Below are positions 51,103 to 60,551 of a stretch of 64,000 bases of DNA, in pieces. The translations under genes were made by a program, and so were the position numbers. The notes beneath the pieces were generated by a model, which worked only from the letters and a program-made list of their open reading frames with translations, did no database searches and was not told the origin of the DNA. The DNA is taken from contig NZ_JABBGC010000004.1 of the NCBI RefSeq assembly GCF_012927205.1, forward strand, positions 1,032,485-1,096,484, given 5' to 3'. Within the stretch, counting starts at the first letter, position 1; each line of letters opens with the position of its first letter. Source of the stretch: Chitinophaga fulva. Its GTDB lineage: Bacteria; Bacteroidota; Bacteroidia; Chitinophagales; Chitinophagaceae.

Positions 51103-53472
51103 ATGCACATCAAAAAGATTCTACTGACAGGCATTCTAAGTATTTTATCCCTATTCCTGTATGCACAGAGCAGCATCAGCGGTAAGCTGAAAGATGCGTC
51201 GGGCGCTCCCATCCCGGGAGTGTCCATCAAAGTACAGCATGGTACTGCCTATGCTGTTTCCAATGTTGAAGGCTATTATCATATTAAAAATATCCATCCG
51301 GGCAAACACACCCTGTTGATATCTGCCGTAGGCTTTAAAAGCCAGAAGAAAGAACTGACGCTGAAAGATGGTGAACAATTGCAGTTAAATATCGACCTGG
51401 AAAATTCCATCAGTGAAATCAATGCGGTATCCGTGATTGGCCGCTCTGCCAGCCAGGAAGTGAACCGGCAGGCATTTAATGTGACCGCCATCGATGCGAA
51501 GAAACTGTATAACTCCACGCTCGATCTGTCTCACGCGCTGGACCGTGTTTCCGGCGTAAGGGTACGGGAAACCGGCGGCCTCGGTTCCCGCATGAATTTC
51601 TCCCTCAACGGTTTTACCGGCCGGCAGGTGAAATTTTTCCTGGATGGCGTACCCATGGATAATTTCGGCTCTTCTTTCCAGCTGAATAATATCCCGATCA
51701 ACCTGGCGGAAAGAGTGGAAGTGTATAAAGGCGTAGTACCTATCTGGCTGGGTGCTGATGCCTTGGGCGGCGCTATCAATATCGTGACCAATACCAACCG
51801 CAACACCTTTGTGGATGTATCTTATTCTTTTGGTTCCTTTAATACACACCGCTCCACACTGAATGCCGGGTATACTTCCAAAACCGGTTTCACCGTGCAG
51901 GTCAACGCTTTCCAGAACTATTCCGATAATAATTATAAGGTATGGGTAAACGTAGCGGACATCAATACAGGCGATTATTACCCTAAACAACACATCAAAC
52001 GTTTCCACGATACCTATCACAATGAAACCGTGATCGCGAATGTAGGTGTGGTCGGTAAAAAATGGGCTGACAAACTGTTGGTAGGCATCACCCTGGGAAA
52101 AAATTATTCAGAGATACAGACAGGCGCCCGTATGGTAAGCGTATTTGGCGACTGGCACCGTAGAGGCGACATCGTTATGCCCAGCATCAAATACCAGGTG
52201 AAAGACATGTTCGTAAAAGGCCTGAACTTCAGCCTTACCGGTAATTATAACCTCGGCTACGAGCAGAACATTGATACCATGTACCGCCGTTACAACTGGT
52301 TCCAGCAATACAAACAGTATAACGGGAAAGGCAGTGAGCGGGAACGTTCTATGTACAAATTCCGTAATAACAACGGACTGGCTACCGCCAACCTCAGCTA
52401 TCAGCTTAGCCAGCGCCACTCCTTCATCCTGAATGATGTATTCAGCACGTTTAGCCGTTCCGGTAAGGATGAACTGTTTCCCAATGATGAAAAATACGAC
52501 CAACCCAAGAAAGTACGCAAGAATATACTGGGACTGGGATACAAGTTCGACTACAGTGAAAAATGGAACACTTCTGTTTTTGTGAAGAACTATTCCCAGC
52601 GCAACAGCTATTCCCAAAGCTATAATCCATCCGGTAACTGGGGCGATGTGGCTTACAAAAACCAGGAAAGCAGCTTCAATAAAGTAGGCTATGGCGTTGC
52701 TTCTACCTACTTTATCAAACCTTCCTTACAGGTAAAAGGTTCTTACGAAAAAAGTTATCGTCTTCCTGAAACAGAGGAGTTATTTGGTGACCTGATCAAC
52801 CTGGAAGGTAATGTGAACCTGAAGCCTGAGAGCAGCAATAACTATAACCTGGGCATCAGCTACCAGGTGAATATCCGGAAAGATCACCGGCTGAGCTTTG
52901 ATGGCAACCTGCTGTACCGCGATGCCAAAGACTTTATCCGGCCTATGCTGAACCCTAACCAGACCAAACAAACCAATGGTAACCTGGCGGATGTGACCAA
53001 TCTCGGCGTGGACGGTGAGGTACGTTATTCTTACAAACAACTGTTTACCGCAGGCGTGAACATGACTTATCAGAACCTGCGTAACAATACCCGTTTTGAA
53101 GACGGCCAGAAAGAACAAAGTCCGTTGTACCGTGACCGTATTCCCAATATGCCTTACCTCTTCGGTAATGCTGATGCGTCCCTCTTCTTTCATAATGTGC
53201 TGAAGAAAGGCAATACGCTGACATTGGGCTACAATTTCCTGTATGTACATGCCTATTACCTGTCATGGCCCAGCCAGGGCGACGAAAAGCTGGAGATCCC
53301 CCGTCAGTTCTGCCAGGACGTGAACCTTGTATACAGCCTCGCCAACGGCAGATATAACATTGCCGTAGAGTGCAAGAACCTCGCTGATAACCGGTTGTAC
53401 GACAACTTCACATTGCAGAAACCAGGACGGGCATTCTATGCCAAGGTGAGATACTTTTTCAATAAAAATTAA
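51103..53472 (+). CDS. TonB-dependent receptor, siderophore/iron type
   Basis: 789 residues. A signal peptide (to about 22) is followed by the carboxypeptidase-like beta-sandwich domain (SISGKLKDASGAPIPGVSIKV, about 25-105). The plug domain (about 120-235, ending VYKGVVPIWLGADALGGAINIVT) precedes the 22-strand barrel. There is no SusD partner. The next two genes (DUF4374, PepSY-TM) form a set seen beside iron or haem/siderophore receptors in Bacteroidota. It imports a chelate across the outer membrane using TonB energy. Confidence 0.93.
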   Translation: MHIKKILLTGILSILSLFLYAQSSISGKLKDASGAPIPGVSIKVQHGTAYAVSNVEGYYHIKNIHPGKHTLLISAVGFKSQKKELTLKDGEQLQLNIDLENSISEINAVSVIGRSASQEVNRQAFNVTAIDAKKLYNSTLDLSHALDRVSGVRVRETGGLGSRMNFSLNGFTGRQVKFFLDGVPMDNFGSSFQLNNIPINLAERVEVYKGVVPIWLGADALGGAINIVTNTNRNTFVDVSYSFGSFNTHRSTLNAGYTSKTGFTVQVNAFQNYSDNNYKVWVNVADINTGDYYPKQHIKRFHDTYHNETVIANVGVVGKKWADKLLVGITLGKNYSEIQTGARMVSVFGDWHRRGDIVMPSIKYQVKDMFVKGLNFSLTGNYNLGYEQNIDTMYRRYNWFQQYKQYNGKGSERERSMYKFRNNNGLATANLSYQLSQRHSFILNDVFSTFSRSGKDELFPNDEKYDQPKKVRKNILGLGYKFDYSEKWNTSVFVKNYSQRNSYSQSYNPSGNWGDVAYKNQESSFNKVGYGVASTYFIKPSLQVKGSYEKSYRLPETEELFGDLINLEGNVNLKPESSNNYNLGISYQVNIRKDHRLSFDGNLLYRDAKDFIRPMLNPNQTKQTNGNLADVTNLGVDGEVRYSYKQLFTAGVNMTYQNLRNNTRFEDGQKEQSPLYRDRIPNMPYLFGNADASLFFHNVLKKGNTLTLGYNFLYVHAYYLSWPSQGDEKLEIPRQFCQDVNLVYSLANGRYNIAVECKNLADNRLYDNFTLQKPGRAFYAKVRYFFNKN

Positions 53473-53498
53473 TAAGGACAGCGGTTAAATAAACAGTC

Positions 53499-54740
53499 AT
53501 GAAGAAAATCAGCAAATATTTGTTTCTGGCGGCAGGCATTGTGTTTTTTATGTCCGCCTGTGATAAGGAGGATACCCTGAGTACAGAAGATTTTAAGGAA
53601 TACGAGCCGCAAGGCCGTACCAAATATATTATAACGGCCACGCCTGTAGGTACTACCGGTATTGCTGACTATCTGCTGACGGCAGATGACGTAAGCGGTG
53701 GCTCCATTTCTACCAGTGGCAATGGTAAAGAGCAAGACGGTTCTTACCGCTACTACCTCACCCATAAAGGGCGTTTCTTCAGTCTGCTGTATGGACAAGG
53801 CAATCCCGGTGATGTGACGACCTATCGCCTCACTGAGGGCGGCAAACTGGTGATGACCCGTTTCTTTCAGGCGGAAACCGTACAGGTGTTAGCCAAAGTG
53901 CAGGATGAGCTGTTGTTGATGAAAGTACCGCGCTCCGGTAATGAAAACGCTTCTTTTTATCGTATAGATGCGCTGAAATCGCGTGTGAATGGAGAAAAAC
54001 AGGTGAACATCGTGCAGCTGGCAGCCAACGGTGAGCGGGCGCATTTCACCTGGGCCACACAGGTAGGCAATAAAGTGTTTGCGCCATATATGAGCATCAA
54101 AGGTTGCTGTGGTGATGCTTTTGGCACCGCCTATCCCGACAGCAGCTGGATCGCTGTGTTCTCTTATCCTGATCTCAACCTGGAAAAAGTGATCCGCGAC
54201 AACCGCACCAGTTTTATCGGCAATTACTTCAATAACGGACTGGCGGTAACCGAAAAAGGAGATGTATATGGTTATTCACCGGCATCTGCTAAAAACGGTT
54301 CCCAATATACTTCTACCAAGCCATCCGCCATTGTGCGCGTATTGAATGGCACCACAGAATTTGACCAGTCTTATTTCTTTAATGTACGGGAGAAGTCCGG
54401 TGGTTACAATATCTCTTCCCAGATGTACCTGGCCAACAATAAGATGTTGCTGATGATGTATGACAAGCCCGGCGCCTTCAACGGCAACCTGAAACTGGCC
54501 GTGGTGGACCTGGTGAGCCAGACTTTTGATTGGGTGAAAGGTGTGCCGGAAAGTGTTATCAGCACTTCAGCGCCTTATAACAACAATACTTTGTCTGACG
54601 ATGGGAAGACTGCTTTCATCGGACTGAATACGCCGTCCGGCAACTGGATTTATAAGATAGACATTGCATCAGGGACCTTTACGCCAGGAATGAAAGTAGA
54701 AGGTGGTACCATCACTGCGATCACTAAAATGATCTATTAA
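53499..54740 (+). CDS. DUF4374-family lipoprotein
   Basis: 413 residues. The lipoprotein signal ends IVFFMSACDKED. The remainder is a beta-propeller-like repeat architecture typical of DUF4374 proteins (repeated strands such as FAPYMSIKGCCGDAF, WIAVFSYPDLNLEKVIRD, LKLAVVDLVSQTFDWVKGVP). These proteins follow TonB siderophore receptors in Bacteroidota and probably bind the chelate at the cell surface or in the periplasm. The gap to the receptor is 26 bp and to the PepSY gene 9 bp, so they form an operon. Confidence 0.9.
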   Translation: MKKISKYLFLAAGIVFFMSACDKEDTLSTEDFKEYEPQGRTKYIITATPVGTTGIADYLLTADDVSGGSISTSGNGKEQDGSYRYYLTHKGRFFSLLYGQGNPGDVTTYRLTEGGKLVMTRFFQAETVQVLAKVQDELLLMKVPRSGNENASFYRIDALKSRVNGEKQVNIVQLAANGERAHFTWATQVGNKVFAPYMSIKGCCGDAFGTAYPDSSWIAVFSYPDLNLEKVIRDNRTSFIGNYFNNGLAVTEKGDVYGYSPASAKNGSQYTSTKPSAIVRVLNGTTEFDQSYFFNVREKSGGYNISSQMYLANNKMLLMMYDKPGAFNGNLKLAVVDLVSQTFDWVKGVPESVISTSAPYNNNTLSDDGKTAFIGLNTPSGNWIYKIDIASGTFTPGMKVEGGTITAITKMIY

Positions 54741-54749
54741 TCCGCCATC

Positions 54750-55955
54750 ATGAAAAAAACACCGAAAAAGAAACAGAACAAGTCATTGTTTTACCGGATC
54801 TCTGCCTGGCTGCATCTCTGGCTGGGGCTTATTTCCGGTATTATCATGGTCATCGTGTGCGTGACAGGCTGCATCTGGGTTTTTAACGAAGAAATCACCG
54901 GATGGCTGCAGCCGGAGACAAAGATTGCAAGGCAGGATGCACCGGTGATACAGCCGTCGCGTATCCTGGAAGTAGCCGCGCGGGAGTACCCGGGCAAACC
55001 TGCCAGCTACGCTATCTACCGCGAAGGCAGGGTGATAGAAGTCAATGTGGGTGGCCGCCGCAGCGGTTCTACACTCAAACTGAATCCTTACACCGGCGAG
55101 ATCGTCAGTAAAGTGACCCGTAAAGAGGGAGAAGTGGATTTTTTCCGCTGGATACTGAACGGGCACCGTTTTCTGTGGATGCCTTACAAGATAGGCCGGC
55201 CTATTGTGAACTACAGCACCCTGGTATTTGTGATCACGCTGGTAACGGGAATGGTGCTTTGGTGGCCTAAAAAATGGACGAAGGCCACCCGTGAACAAAG
55301 CTTTAAAATCAAGTGGGGCGCCAGTTTTAAGCGGGTCAATTATGACCTGCACAATGTACTGGGCTTTTATGCGCTGCTGGTTTTGTTTGCTATAGGCGTT
55401 ACCGGTATGGTCTGGGGATTGGAATGGTTCAGCAATGGACTGTACTGGGTAACCGCCGGAGGGAAGCCGTTGCCGGAATATACGGAGCTGAAATCCGACA
55501 GTACGCAGGCTGCCAACAATCACCTTACATTAGCACAGGCGATGGACAAAACCTGGTACCAGGTGGCTGCAAAGAATCCCCGTGCCACCGGATTTTATAT
55601 GGGTTTCCCGGATACCGCCAAAGCGGCATCTACGATCTCCATGATCGTATATCCCACCAAAGGGCAGTATTACAACAACATCCGGTATGCATTTGACCGC
55701 TACACGCTGGCGGAGATAAAAGATAACAGCGTATATGCGCAACCGTATGAAGAAGCCGGTTTCGGCACCAAACTGCGGCGCATGAACTACGATATTCACG
55801 TAGGCAGCATTATGGGACTGCCGGGCAAGTTCCTGGCTTTCTTTGCCAGCCTTATTGGTGCTACGTTACCTGTCACCGGCTTCCTGATCTGGTGGGGGCG
55901 TAGAAAGAAAAAGCCGCAGCCAACGCCTGCCAAAAAAGCGGCACTAACTATTTAA
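54750..55955 (+). CDS. PepSY-TM membrane protein (iron-uptake associated)
   Basis: 401 residues. The N-terminal helix RISAWLHLWLGLISGIIMVIVCVTGCIWVF is followed by a periplasmic PepSY domain (about 60-140). Further helices lie at about 150-172 (VNYSTLVFVITLVTGMVLWWPKKW), 200-225 and the C-terminus (ASLIGATLPVTGFLIWWG). His residues in the helices (HLW, NGHRFLW, YDLHNVLG, YDIHVGS) are the pattern of PepSY ferric-reductase-like proteins that reduce imported iron at the inner membrane. It is the last gene of the operon, and its stop codon lies within the arm of a large palindrome. Confidence 0.9.
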   Translation: MKKTPKKKQNKSLFYRISAWLHLWLGLISGIIMVIVCVTGCIWVFNEEITGWLQPETKIARQDAPVIQPSRILEVAAREYPGKPASYAIYREGRVIEVNVGGRRSGSTLKLNPYTGEIVSKVTRKEGEVDFFRWILNGHRFLWMPYKIGRPIVNYSTLVFVITLVTGMVLWWPKKWTKATREQSFKIKWGASFKRVNYDLHNVLGFYALLVLFAIGVTGMVWGLEWFSNGLYWVTAGGKPLPEYTELKSDSTQAANNHLTLAQAMDKTWYQVAAKNPRATGFYMGFPDTAKAASTISMIVYPTKGQYYNNIRYAFDRYTLAEIKDNSVYAQPYEEAGFGTKLRRMNYDIHVGSIMGLPGKFLAFFASLIGATLPVTGFLIWWGRRKKKPQPTPAKKAALTI

Positions 55956-56082
55956 AGATTTTTTGATTTGCGATTTTTTGATTTCGTGGATGATAAAAGG
56001 AGAAGACCAAAGCGGGTAACCAAATCGCTTTGGTCTTCTCCTTTTTAAATCAAAAAATCGCAAATCAAAAAATCTCTAAATA
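55949..56082. terminator. Very large nested palindrome between convergent genes
   Basis: Outer arms 55949-55984 and 56047-56082 are 36 bp with one mismatch and contain GATTTTTTGATTTGCGATTT twice in inverted form. Inner arms 55995-56014 and 56026-56045 are 20 bp with no mismatch (starting AAAAGGAGAAGACC). Both are flanked by short loops. It ends transcription from both sides and can form a long cruciform. The outer arm includes the stop codon region of the plus-strand gene and touches that of the minus-strand gene. Confidence 0.85.
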
Positions 56083-56083
56083 T

Positions 56084-57175
56084 TTATTGTTCCAGCTGTA
56101 TACCGTCCAGGTCGTCCATGCGGGCGATGAGGCCCCAGCCGAAGAAGTCATTGGCCACACCGATCACCAGTTCATTATTGCCTGCTTTGAGCGGCAGGTA
56201 AAAGGAAGCGTTGTCGAGGGAGCAGCGGCCGGCCGGTACTTTCGCGAGTGGTGTGCCGTACCTGTTTTTATCCAGGTACACCGGTTGACCATTAACGTAT
56301 ACCCATACATCGTCGCTGAAGCCGAGGCTGATTTTTTTCATACCGGCCGCCTGTGCCTGGATGGTGGTCTTCAGCCACACGATGCGGCGGGTGTGACTTT
56401 TGCCGAACTGGCGGGTGAGGTTGACCAGGCCGCGTCTTTCGGCGATGATGGAGTCCCAGCTGAGCTGTTTGGGGAAACCGTTGAGGATATAGTGTTCATG
56501 CGGCAGGCTGTCAGGTTTACTGATCTGCCATTTGCGGAGGTAACGGGGATCATTAAACGTAGGATCGGTGCCGGGAACAGGAGAGAGCCCTTCTGTTTCG
56601 CCATATCTGATCACCAGGTTGGCGATGTAGGCCTGTCCGCTGAAAGCGATGGCGCCGTGATTGGTATTGCCTTCCAGGTAAGGGATATATAATACGGGTT
56701 GATGATTGACATATGCCCGCATTTGTTTTCCGGAGATGATCAGCTTCACATGATTCCACCTGCCTTTATCGAAGGGGGCGTTGCCCTGGAATTGATACAG
56801 CATGTCCCAGAGATTGACTTCATCAATGAAGGGCGTGTACTGTACACCCTGCGGCGCATAGGGCTGTCCGGCAAAGGGAGTGCGGAAATAGAAGCACTCT
56901 TTTTCCTTCGCATTGGCCCTTCTGAAATACATCGATGTAAAATCATCGCCTACCGGTTCGATGTCATATTCAATGGTGCCGTCGGCGAATTCCGGGCCTT
57001 TCAGCAAGGCGTGGCTGTCCCGGTCTGTCAGTTGCATGGCCGGCACATCACGGTATGTCAGGAACTTGACTTTGTCCGACGCAAATTCCCATTTAGCAGC
57101 TTTTAGCGGTATCTGTTGTGCCATTCCCTGCATGCTGATAAACAGCAGCACCATGCCGGTGATTTTTCTTGTCAT
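56084..57175 (-). CDS. Exported LamG-like (concanavalin-fold) protein
   Basis: 363 residues from the ATG at 57175 (MTRKITGMVLLFISMQGMAQ, a signal peptide). An earlier in-frame ATG at 57214 is less likely. The first 190 residues are a concanavalin-like jelly roll (DGTIEYDIEPVGDDFTSMYFRRAN and RWNHVKLIISGKQMRAYVNHQPVLYI). The second half is a beta-sandwich like a carbohydrate-binding or F5/8-type module, ending DVWVYVNGQPVYLD and VIGVANDFFGWGLIARM. No catalytic Glu pair was identified, so it may bind rather than cleave. It is divergent from a membrane protein gene that carries a similar fold. Confidence 0.75.
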   Translation of the reverse strand: MTRKITGMVLLFISMQGMAQQIPLKAAKWEFASDKVKFLTYRDVPAMQLTDRDSHALLKGPEFADGTIEYDIEPVGDDFTSMYFRRANAKEKECFYFRTPFAGQPYAPQGVQYTPFIDEVNLWDMLYQFQGNAPFDKGRWNHVKLIISGKQMRAYVNHQPVLYIPYLEGNTNHGAIAFSGQAYIANLVIRYGETEGLSPVPGTDPTFNDPRYLRKWQISKPDSLPHEHYILNGFPKQLSWDSIIAERRGLVNLTRQFGKSHTRRIVWLKTTIQAQAAGMKKISLGFSDDVWVYVNGQPVYLDKNRYGTPLAKVPAGRCSLDNASFYLPLKAGNNELVIGVANDFFGWGLIARMDDLDGIQLEQ

Positions 57176-57300
57176 GATCTGTTGATTTTTGGATTTGAAA
57201 TTCACATGCGGCAAAAGTGAATAATGAGTAACTTAACGGCGATTCAAAGCGCCAACAAGTTGGTGCAAGTGTGTGCAAGTTTGTAAGTAGTTGCTTTTAA

Positions 57301-58671
57301 ATGGAAAATAATACTGATAATTATTATATACGTTTGTGCCTGCAACAGGTGGAAACGAAGTTGAAACGGGGATGTTCCACCGAATGGACCACGTACGACT
57401 TTGATAAACTCAGTGTGGAGATACAGGAAGCAACGGGCGTATCATTGAGCGTAACCACCCTGAAAAGATTGTGGGGCAAACTCTCCTATCAGCATATGCC
57501 GGCCATGACAACGCTGAACACCATCGCTCGTTTTGCGGGGTATGAAGACTGGCGGGATTTTAAACAACAGTCGCAGGCAGATCTTCCTGTGGCGGAAAAT
57601 ACAGCCGCAGAAAATCATCTCCTTAAAGAAAATATATCCACAGCAGGTCATCCACTTAAAGAAAGTTTATCAACAGCAACTCCTCTGCCGGAACAGCAGC
57701 CGTCAGCAGCAGCTCATCTTCCTCAACAAGATAAAAAGCGCTGGCGGTATGCGTGGTTGATATTATTGTTGTTGCCGGTAGCTGGCGCATTTTTTTTGTG
57801 GGGCCGGCAACCGGTGAAGAAAATTAATGCTGCCGCCTATCAGTTCAGCAGCAACAAGATGGTCACTGAAGGGGTCCCCAATTCCGTGGTCTTTAACTAT
57901 GATGCCGTAGCAGCAGGCGATGACACCGTGTTTATCGCGCAAACATGGGATATAAGCCGTAAGGTGGCGGTGCCGAAGGACAAACATCAATACTCTGCTA
58001 TCTATTATATCCCGGGTTATTTTAAAGCTAAACTGATGGTGGGAGAGCAGATCGTGAAAACACATGATCTGTTGATTACTTCCGGAGGCTGGGTGGCTTT
58101 GTGTGAAAAGCCGTCGCGGGTACCGGTGTATTTTAAGAAACATGAATTCCAGCGTGATAGCATGCTGTCGGTGGATGTGCCGCTGTTGCAGCAATATTAT
58201 CTCTACGACCGGCCGGAACCGGCGCCCATACGTTTTGTGAACGTACAGGACATGGGTTCATTGCGAAATGATCATTTCGTGTTTGAAACGATGGTGAAAA
58301 ATCCGAAAAATGATAAAAGCGCTGCGTGTCAACTGGTGCAGGTGTTGTTGTTGTGCAAGGACGATGTGATTGTGGTGCCGTTATGCCCTAAAGGCTGTGT
58401 GGGAGACTTGCAGCTGTATGGCCGTGGTAAAGGTGTTTCCAGCAAAGATGCGGACCTCTCCGGCTTCGGCTGCGACCTCGATAACTGGGTGCCATTGAAG
58501 GTAGAAGGCAAAGGCAGGAAACTACGGTTCTGGGTAAACGGTGAAATGGCATATGAGCTGGATTGTCCGAACGCCGCCACGGATATTGTAGGGCTGCAGT
58601 GCAGGTTCTTCGGCCCTGGCGCCATCAAAAACACCCGGTTCATACAGGATGACCGGGTGCTTGCACTGTGA
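57301..58671 (+). CDS. Membrane protein: N-terminal HTH-like domain, one helix, LamG-like domain outside
   Basis: 456 residues. The N-terminal 90 residues (CSTEWTTYDFDKLSVEIQEATGVSLSVTTLKRLWGKLSYQ, then TLNTIARFAGYEDWRDFKQ) have the shape of a helix-turn-helix domain. A Gln/Ser-rich linker leads to one membrane helix (about 152-170, RYAWLILLLLPVAGAFFLWG). The outer part has a jelly-roll end (WVPLKVEGKGRKLRFWVNGEMAYEL). The layout is that of a one-component transmembrane regulator sensing a ligand outside. It is divergent from the exported LamG-like gene (125 bp apart), which is its most likely target. No family name is recognised with confidence. Confidence 0.75.
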   Translation: MENNTDNYYIRLCLQQVETKLKRGCSTEWTTYDFDKLSVEIQEATGVSLSVTTLKRLWGKLSYQHMPAMTTLNTIARFAGYEDWRDFKQQSQADLPVAENTAAENHLLKENISTAGHPLKESLSTATPLPEQQPSAAAHLPQQDKKRWRYAWLILLLLPVAGAFFLWGRQPVKKINAAAYQFSSNKMVTEGVPNSVVFNYDAVAAGDDTVFIAQTWDISRKVAVPKDKHQYSAIYYIPGYFKAKLMVGEQIVKTHDLLITSGGWVALCEKPSRVPVYFKKHEFQRDSMLSVDVPLLQQYYLYDRPEPAPIRFVNVQDMGSLRNDHFVFETMVKNPKNDKSAACQLVQVLLLCKDDVIVVPLCPKGCVGDLQLYGRGKGVSSKDADLSGFGCDLDNWVPLKVEGKGRKLRFWVNGEMAYELDCPNAATDIVGLQCRFFGPGAIKNTRFIQDDRVLAL

Positions 58672-58703
58672 GGGCATGACTGAGGGAAGAGAATAGTTAA
58701 CCG

Positions 58704-59828
58704 TTAATTGCCTGCTGCTTTTTGTCTGACAACAATCGTATCTGAAAGCCTTTTTACCAGTCCCATTATTTCCGGATCGGTGCTGTTGCACATTTTCAGC
58801 CATGCACCACCTCCTTCGTAATAGGCCACCGGCAGGTTTTTCCATGCGCCGCTTTTACCAAATTCGTTCATGTAATCCGTATACTTCTGGCGATAGCCTG
58901 CCTGGGTCATCAGGCGGTCATCGAATTCCATTTCCAGCGCCATTTTGTTGGTTTTGGCAAAGTTGATCGCACCGGTGAGGATAGAATAAGGTGATGCCAG
59001 ATCGAAGAAATAATTAGGCTGTTGATATGCGATATCGAAGCCTGCGGTTTTCCAGTTGGCCGCGCCTGCTGCGCCATAGTAAGGTATCCAGTAAAAACGT
59101 TGTTGTTTGTTATGCAGCATACTGGCCACTGTGGGTAATATCTCCACGGCGCCGGTATTCTGTTCTGCTACCCAATAGAAACCGGACAGTTCAATGTGTT
59201 TAAAATTAGCGGCCTGCCATTTGGCCATGGCTGTTTCCACGTACCATTTACAGGCGGCTATCCTGTCGGCGCTGTCAGCGAAGTTGAGGTTCTTACCATT
59301 CAGCTCGCCCCAGTTGCTCAGGCTGCGGATCGGTTCAGGGAGTGTGAGCACCACCCTTCTTTTTCGTGCAGGCTTGATGTTTAGTAACGCCAGGCTGTCC
59401 AGCTCATCATCGAGTGCGTGCAGCGCTTTGCCACTTTCGAAGTTGCGGTCCAGCAGCCATTGCCATTCCGTTTTGCCGGCGGGCGTGGGGTTGTAACCTT
59501 CTGCATAATCGTGGCCCATACCGTCTGTGAATTCGATGAAGAGGAAGCCGTCGAACAGCCACTCCACACTACCGGTGCTGGTAGTTCGGTAAACGTAAGG
59601 TCTGAGCTGGTCTTTGGTCCAGGGCAGGCGTTGAATACCGCCCTGGTAAATCAGTGCCAGGTCGGAAATATAAAAGACGGGCGCCGGTTGAGGCTTAGGT
59701 TTCGCCGCGATGGTGTTTTTTTCTTCCTCCGGAGATGCCACCATTTGTGCCTTCTGGCAGGAGGTAGTAACAGAAGCCGTGGATGCCGCGAAGGCCAGGC
59801 TTGTCAACAGAAATGATAGTTTTAACAT
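58704..59828 (-). CDS. DUF4855-family exported glycosidase-like protein
   Basis: 374 residues. The lipoprotein-type signal ends SVTTSCQKA (Cys about 24). The rest follows the DUF4855 family: DLALIYQGGIQR, LFDGFLFIEF, WLLDRNF, ELSGFYWVAEQ, YWIPYYGAAGAANWKTAGFDIAYQQPNYFF and ALEMEFDD. The fold is thought to be a TIM barrel related to glycoside hydrolases. Acidic residues in FYWVAE and EMEFDD are catalytic candidates. It is the last gene of the minus-strand locus after DUF4998, DUF5000 and SusD, so it is probably the enzyme of that locus. Confidence 0.85.
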   Translation of the reverse strand: MLKLSFLLTSLAFAASTASVTTSCQKAQMVASPEEEKNTIAAKPKPQPAPVFYISDLALIYQGGIQRLPWTKDQLRPYVYRTTSTGSVEWLFDGFLFIEFTDGMGHDYAEGYNPTPAGKTEWQWLLDRNFESGKALHALDDELDSLALLNIKPARKRRVVLTLPEPIRSLSNWGELNGKNLNFADSADRIAACKWYVETAMAKWQAANFKHIELSGFYWVAEQNTGAVEILPTVASMLHNKQQRFYWIPYYGAAGAANWKTAGFDIAYQQPNYFFDLASPYSILTGAINFAKTNKMALEMEFDDRLMTQAGYRQKYTDYMNEFGKSGAWKNLPVAYYEGGGAWLKMCNSTDPEIMGLVKRLSDTIVVRQKAAGN

Positions 59829-59856
59829 GATATACCGGTTTAAAAGTGAATAATGG

Positions 59857-60534
59857 TTATAGCGGTGTCCGCGTAACGGCGGTTGTATAGAACGTGTCTA
59901 TACAAAGCGTGTCCGGACGGAATAACGTGCGATAAGAGAAACTGCTGCCGGGCTTATAATCTTTCAACGTGGTACTGTTGGCGGTACGCGGCTCCTTTAC
60001 GGTGATAGTGGAACCCATATTGTTGGTATAGGTCACTTCCATACCGGTAACGGTTTCTTCTACCAGTCCCCAGCTGAGGACGGCGTTGCCATCAGTGACA
60101 ATGGCGTTGGTCAATGCGCGATTGAGCAGGCTGTTTTTGTAAATAGTACCGTAAGAACGTCCTGTAATGTAGGCTGGGACTGAGCGGGAGCCGGTGTTGT
60201 TCCAGGTGTATACTTCAAAACTGTAAGTGCCTTCCGGCATATTGTTGAACAGGTGGTACATGGAGTCTACACCCTGCGTTCTTTTGACGGGCATAATCAC
60301 AGAATCTCTTTTGCTGTTATAGTAGATCGTGATACCGGTGATCTTGGGATCGGAGATAAGCAGCCAGGTAAGCTCCAGCCGGCCGTCGCCGGGCAACACC
60401 TTCAGGGAGTCCACGCGGCCGGTGTAGGAAATTTCCTGCCGTCCGGCAATGTCGAGGTAGGCGTCCATTTTAGAGCAGCTGGCGAAGATCATCATCCCCC
60501 ATAACAGGTATAATAAGACGGATTGATTTTTCAT
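59857..60534 (-). CDS. DUF4998-family lipoprotein
   Basis: 225 residues. The signal ends MMIFASCSKMD (Cys about 20). Two Ig/fibronectin-like domains follow: RVDSLKVLPGDGRLELTWLLISDPKITGITIYYN, then a second from about 130. Members are found beside SusD and DUF5000 genes and probably bind glycan at the cell surface. The gap to the DUF5000 gene is 17 bp, consistent with an operon. Confidence 0.85.
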   Translation of the reverse strand: MKNQSVLLYLLWGMMIFASCSKMDAYLDIAGRQEISYTGRVDSLKVLPGDGRLELTWLLISDPKITGITIYYNSKRDSVIMPVKRTQGVDSMYHLFNNMPEGTYSFEVYTWNNTGSRSVPAYITGRSYGTIYKNSLLNRALTNAIVTDGNAVLSWGLVEETVTGMEVTYTNNMGSTITVKEPRTANSTTLKDYKPGSSFSYRTLFRPDTLCIDTFYTTAVTRTPL

Positions 60535-60551
60535 GTATATAATTTTGATCG

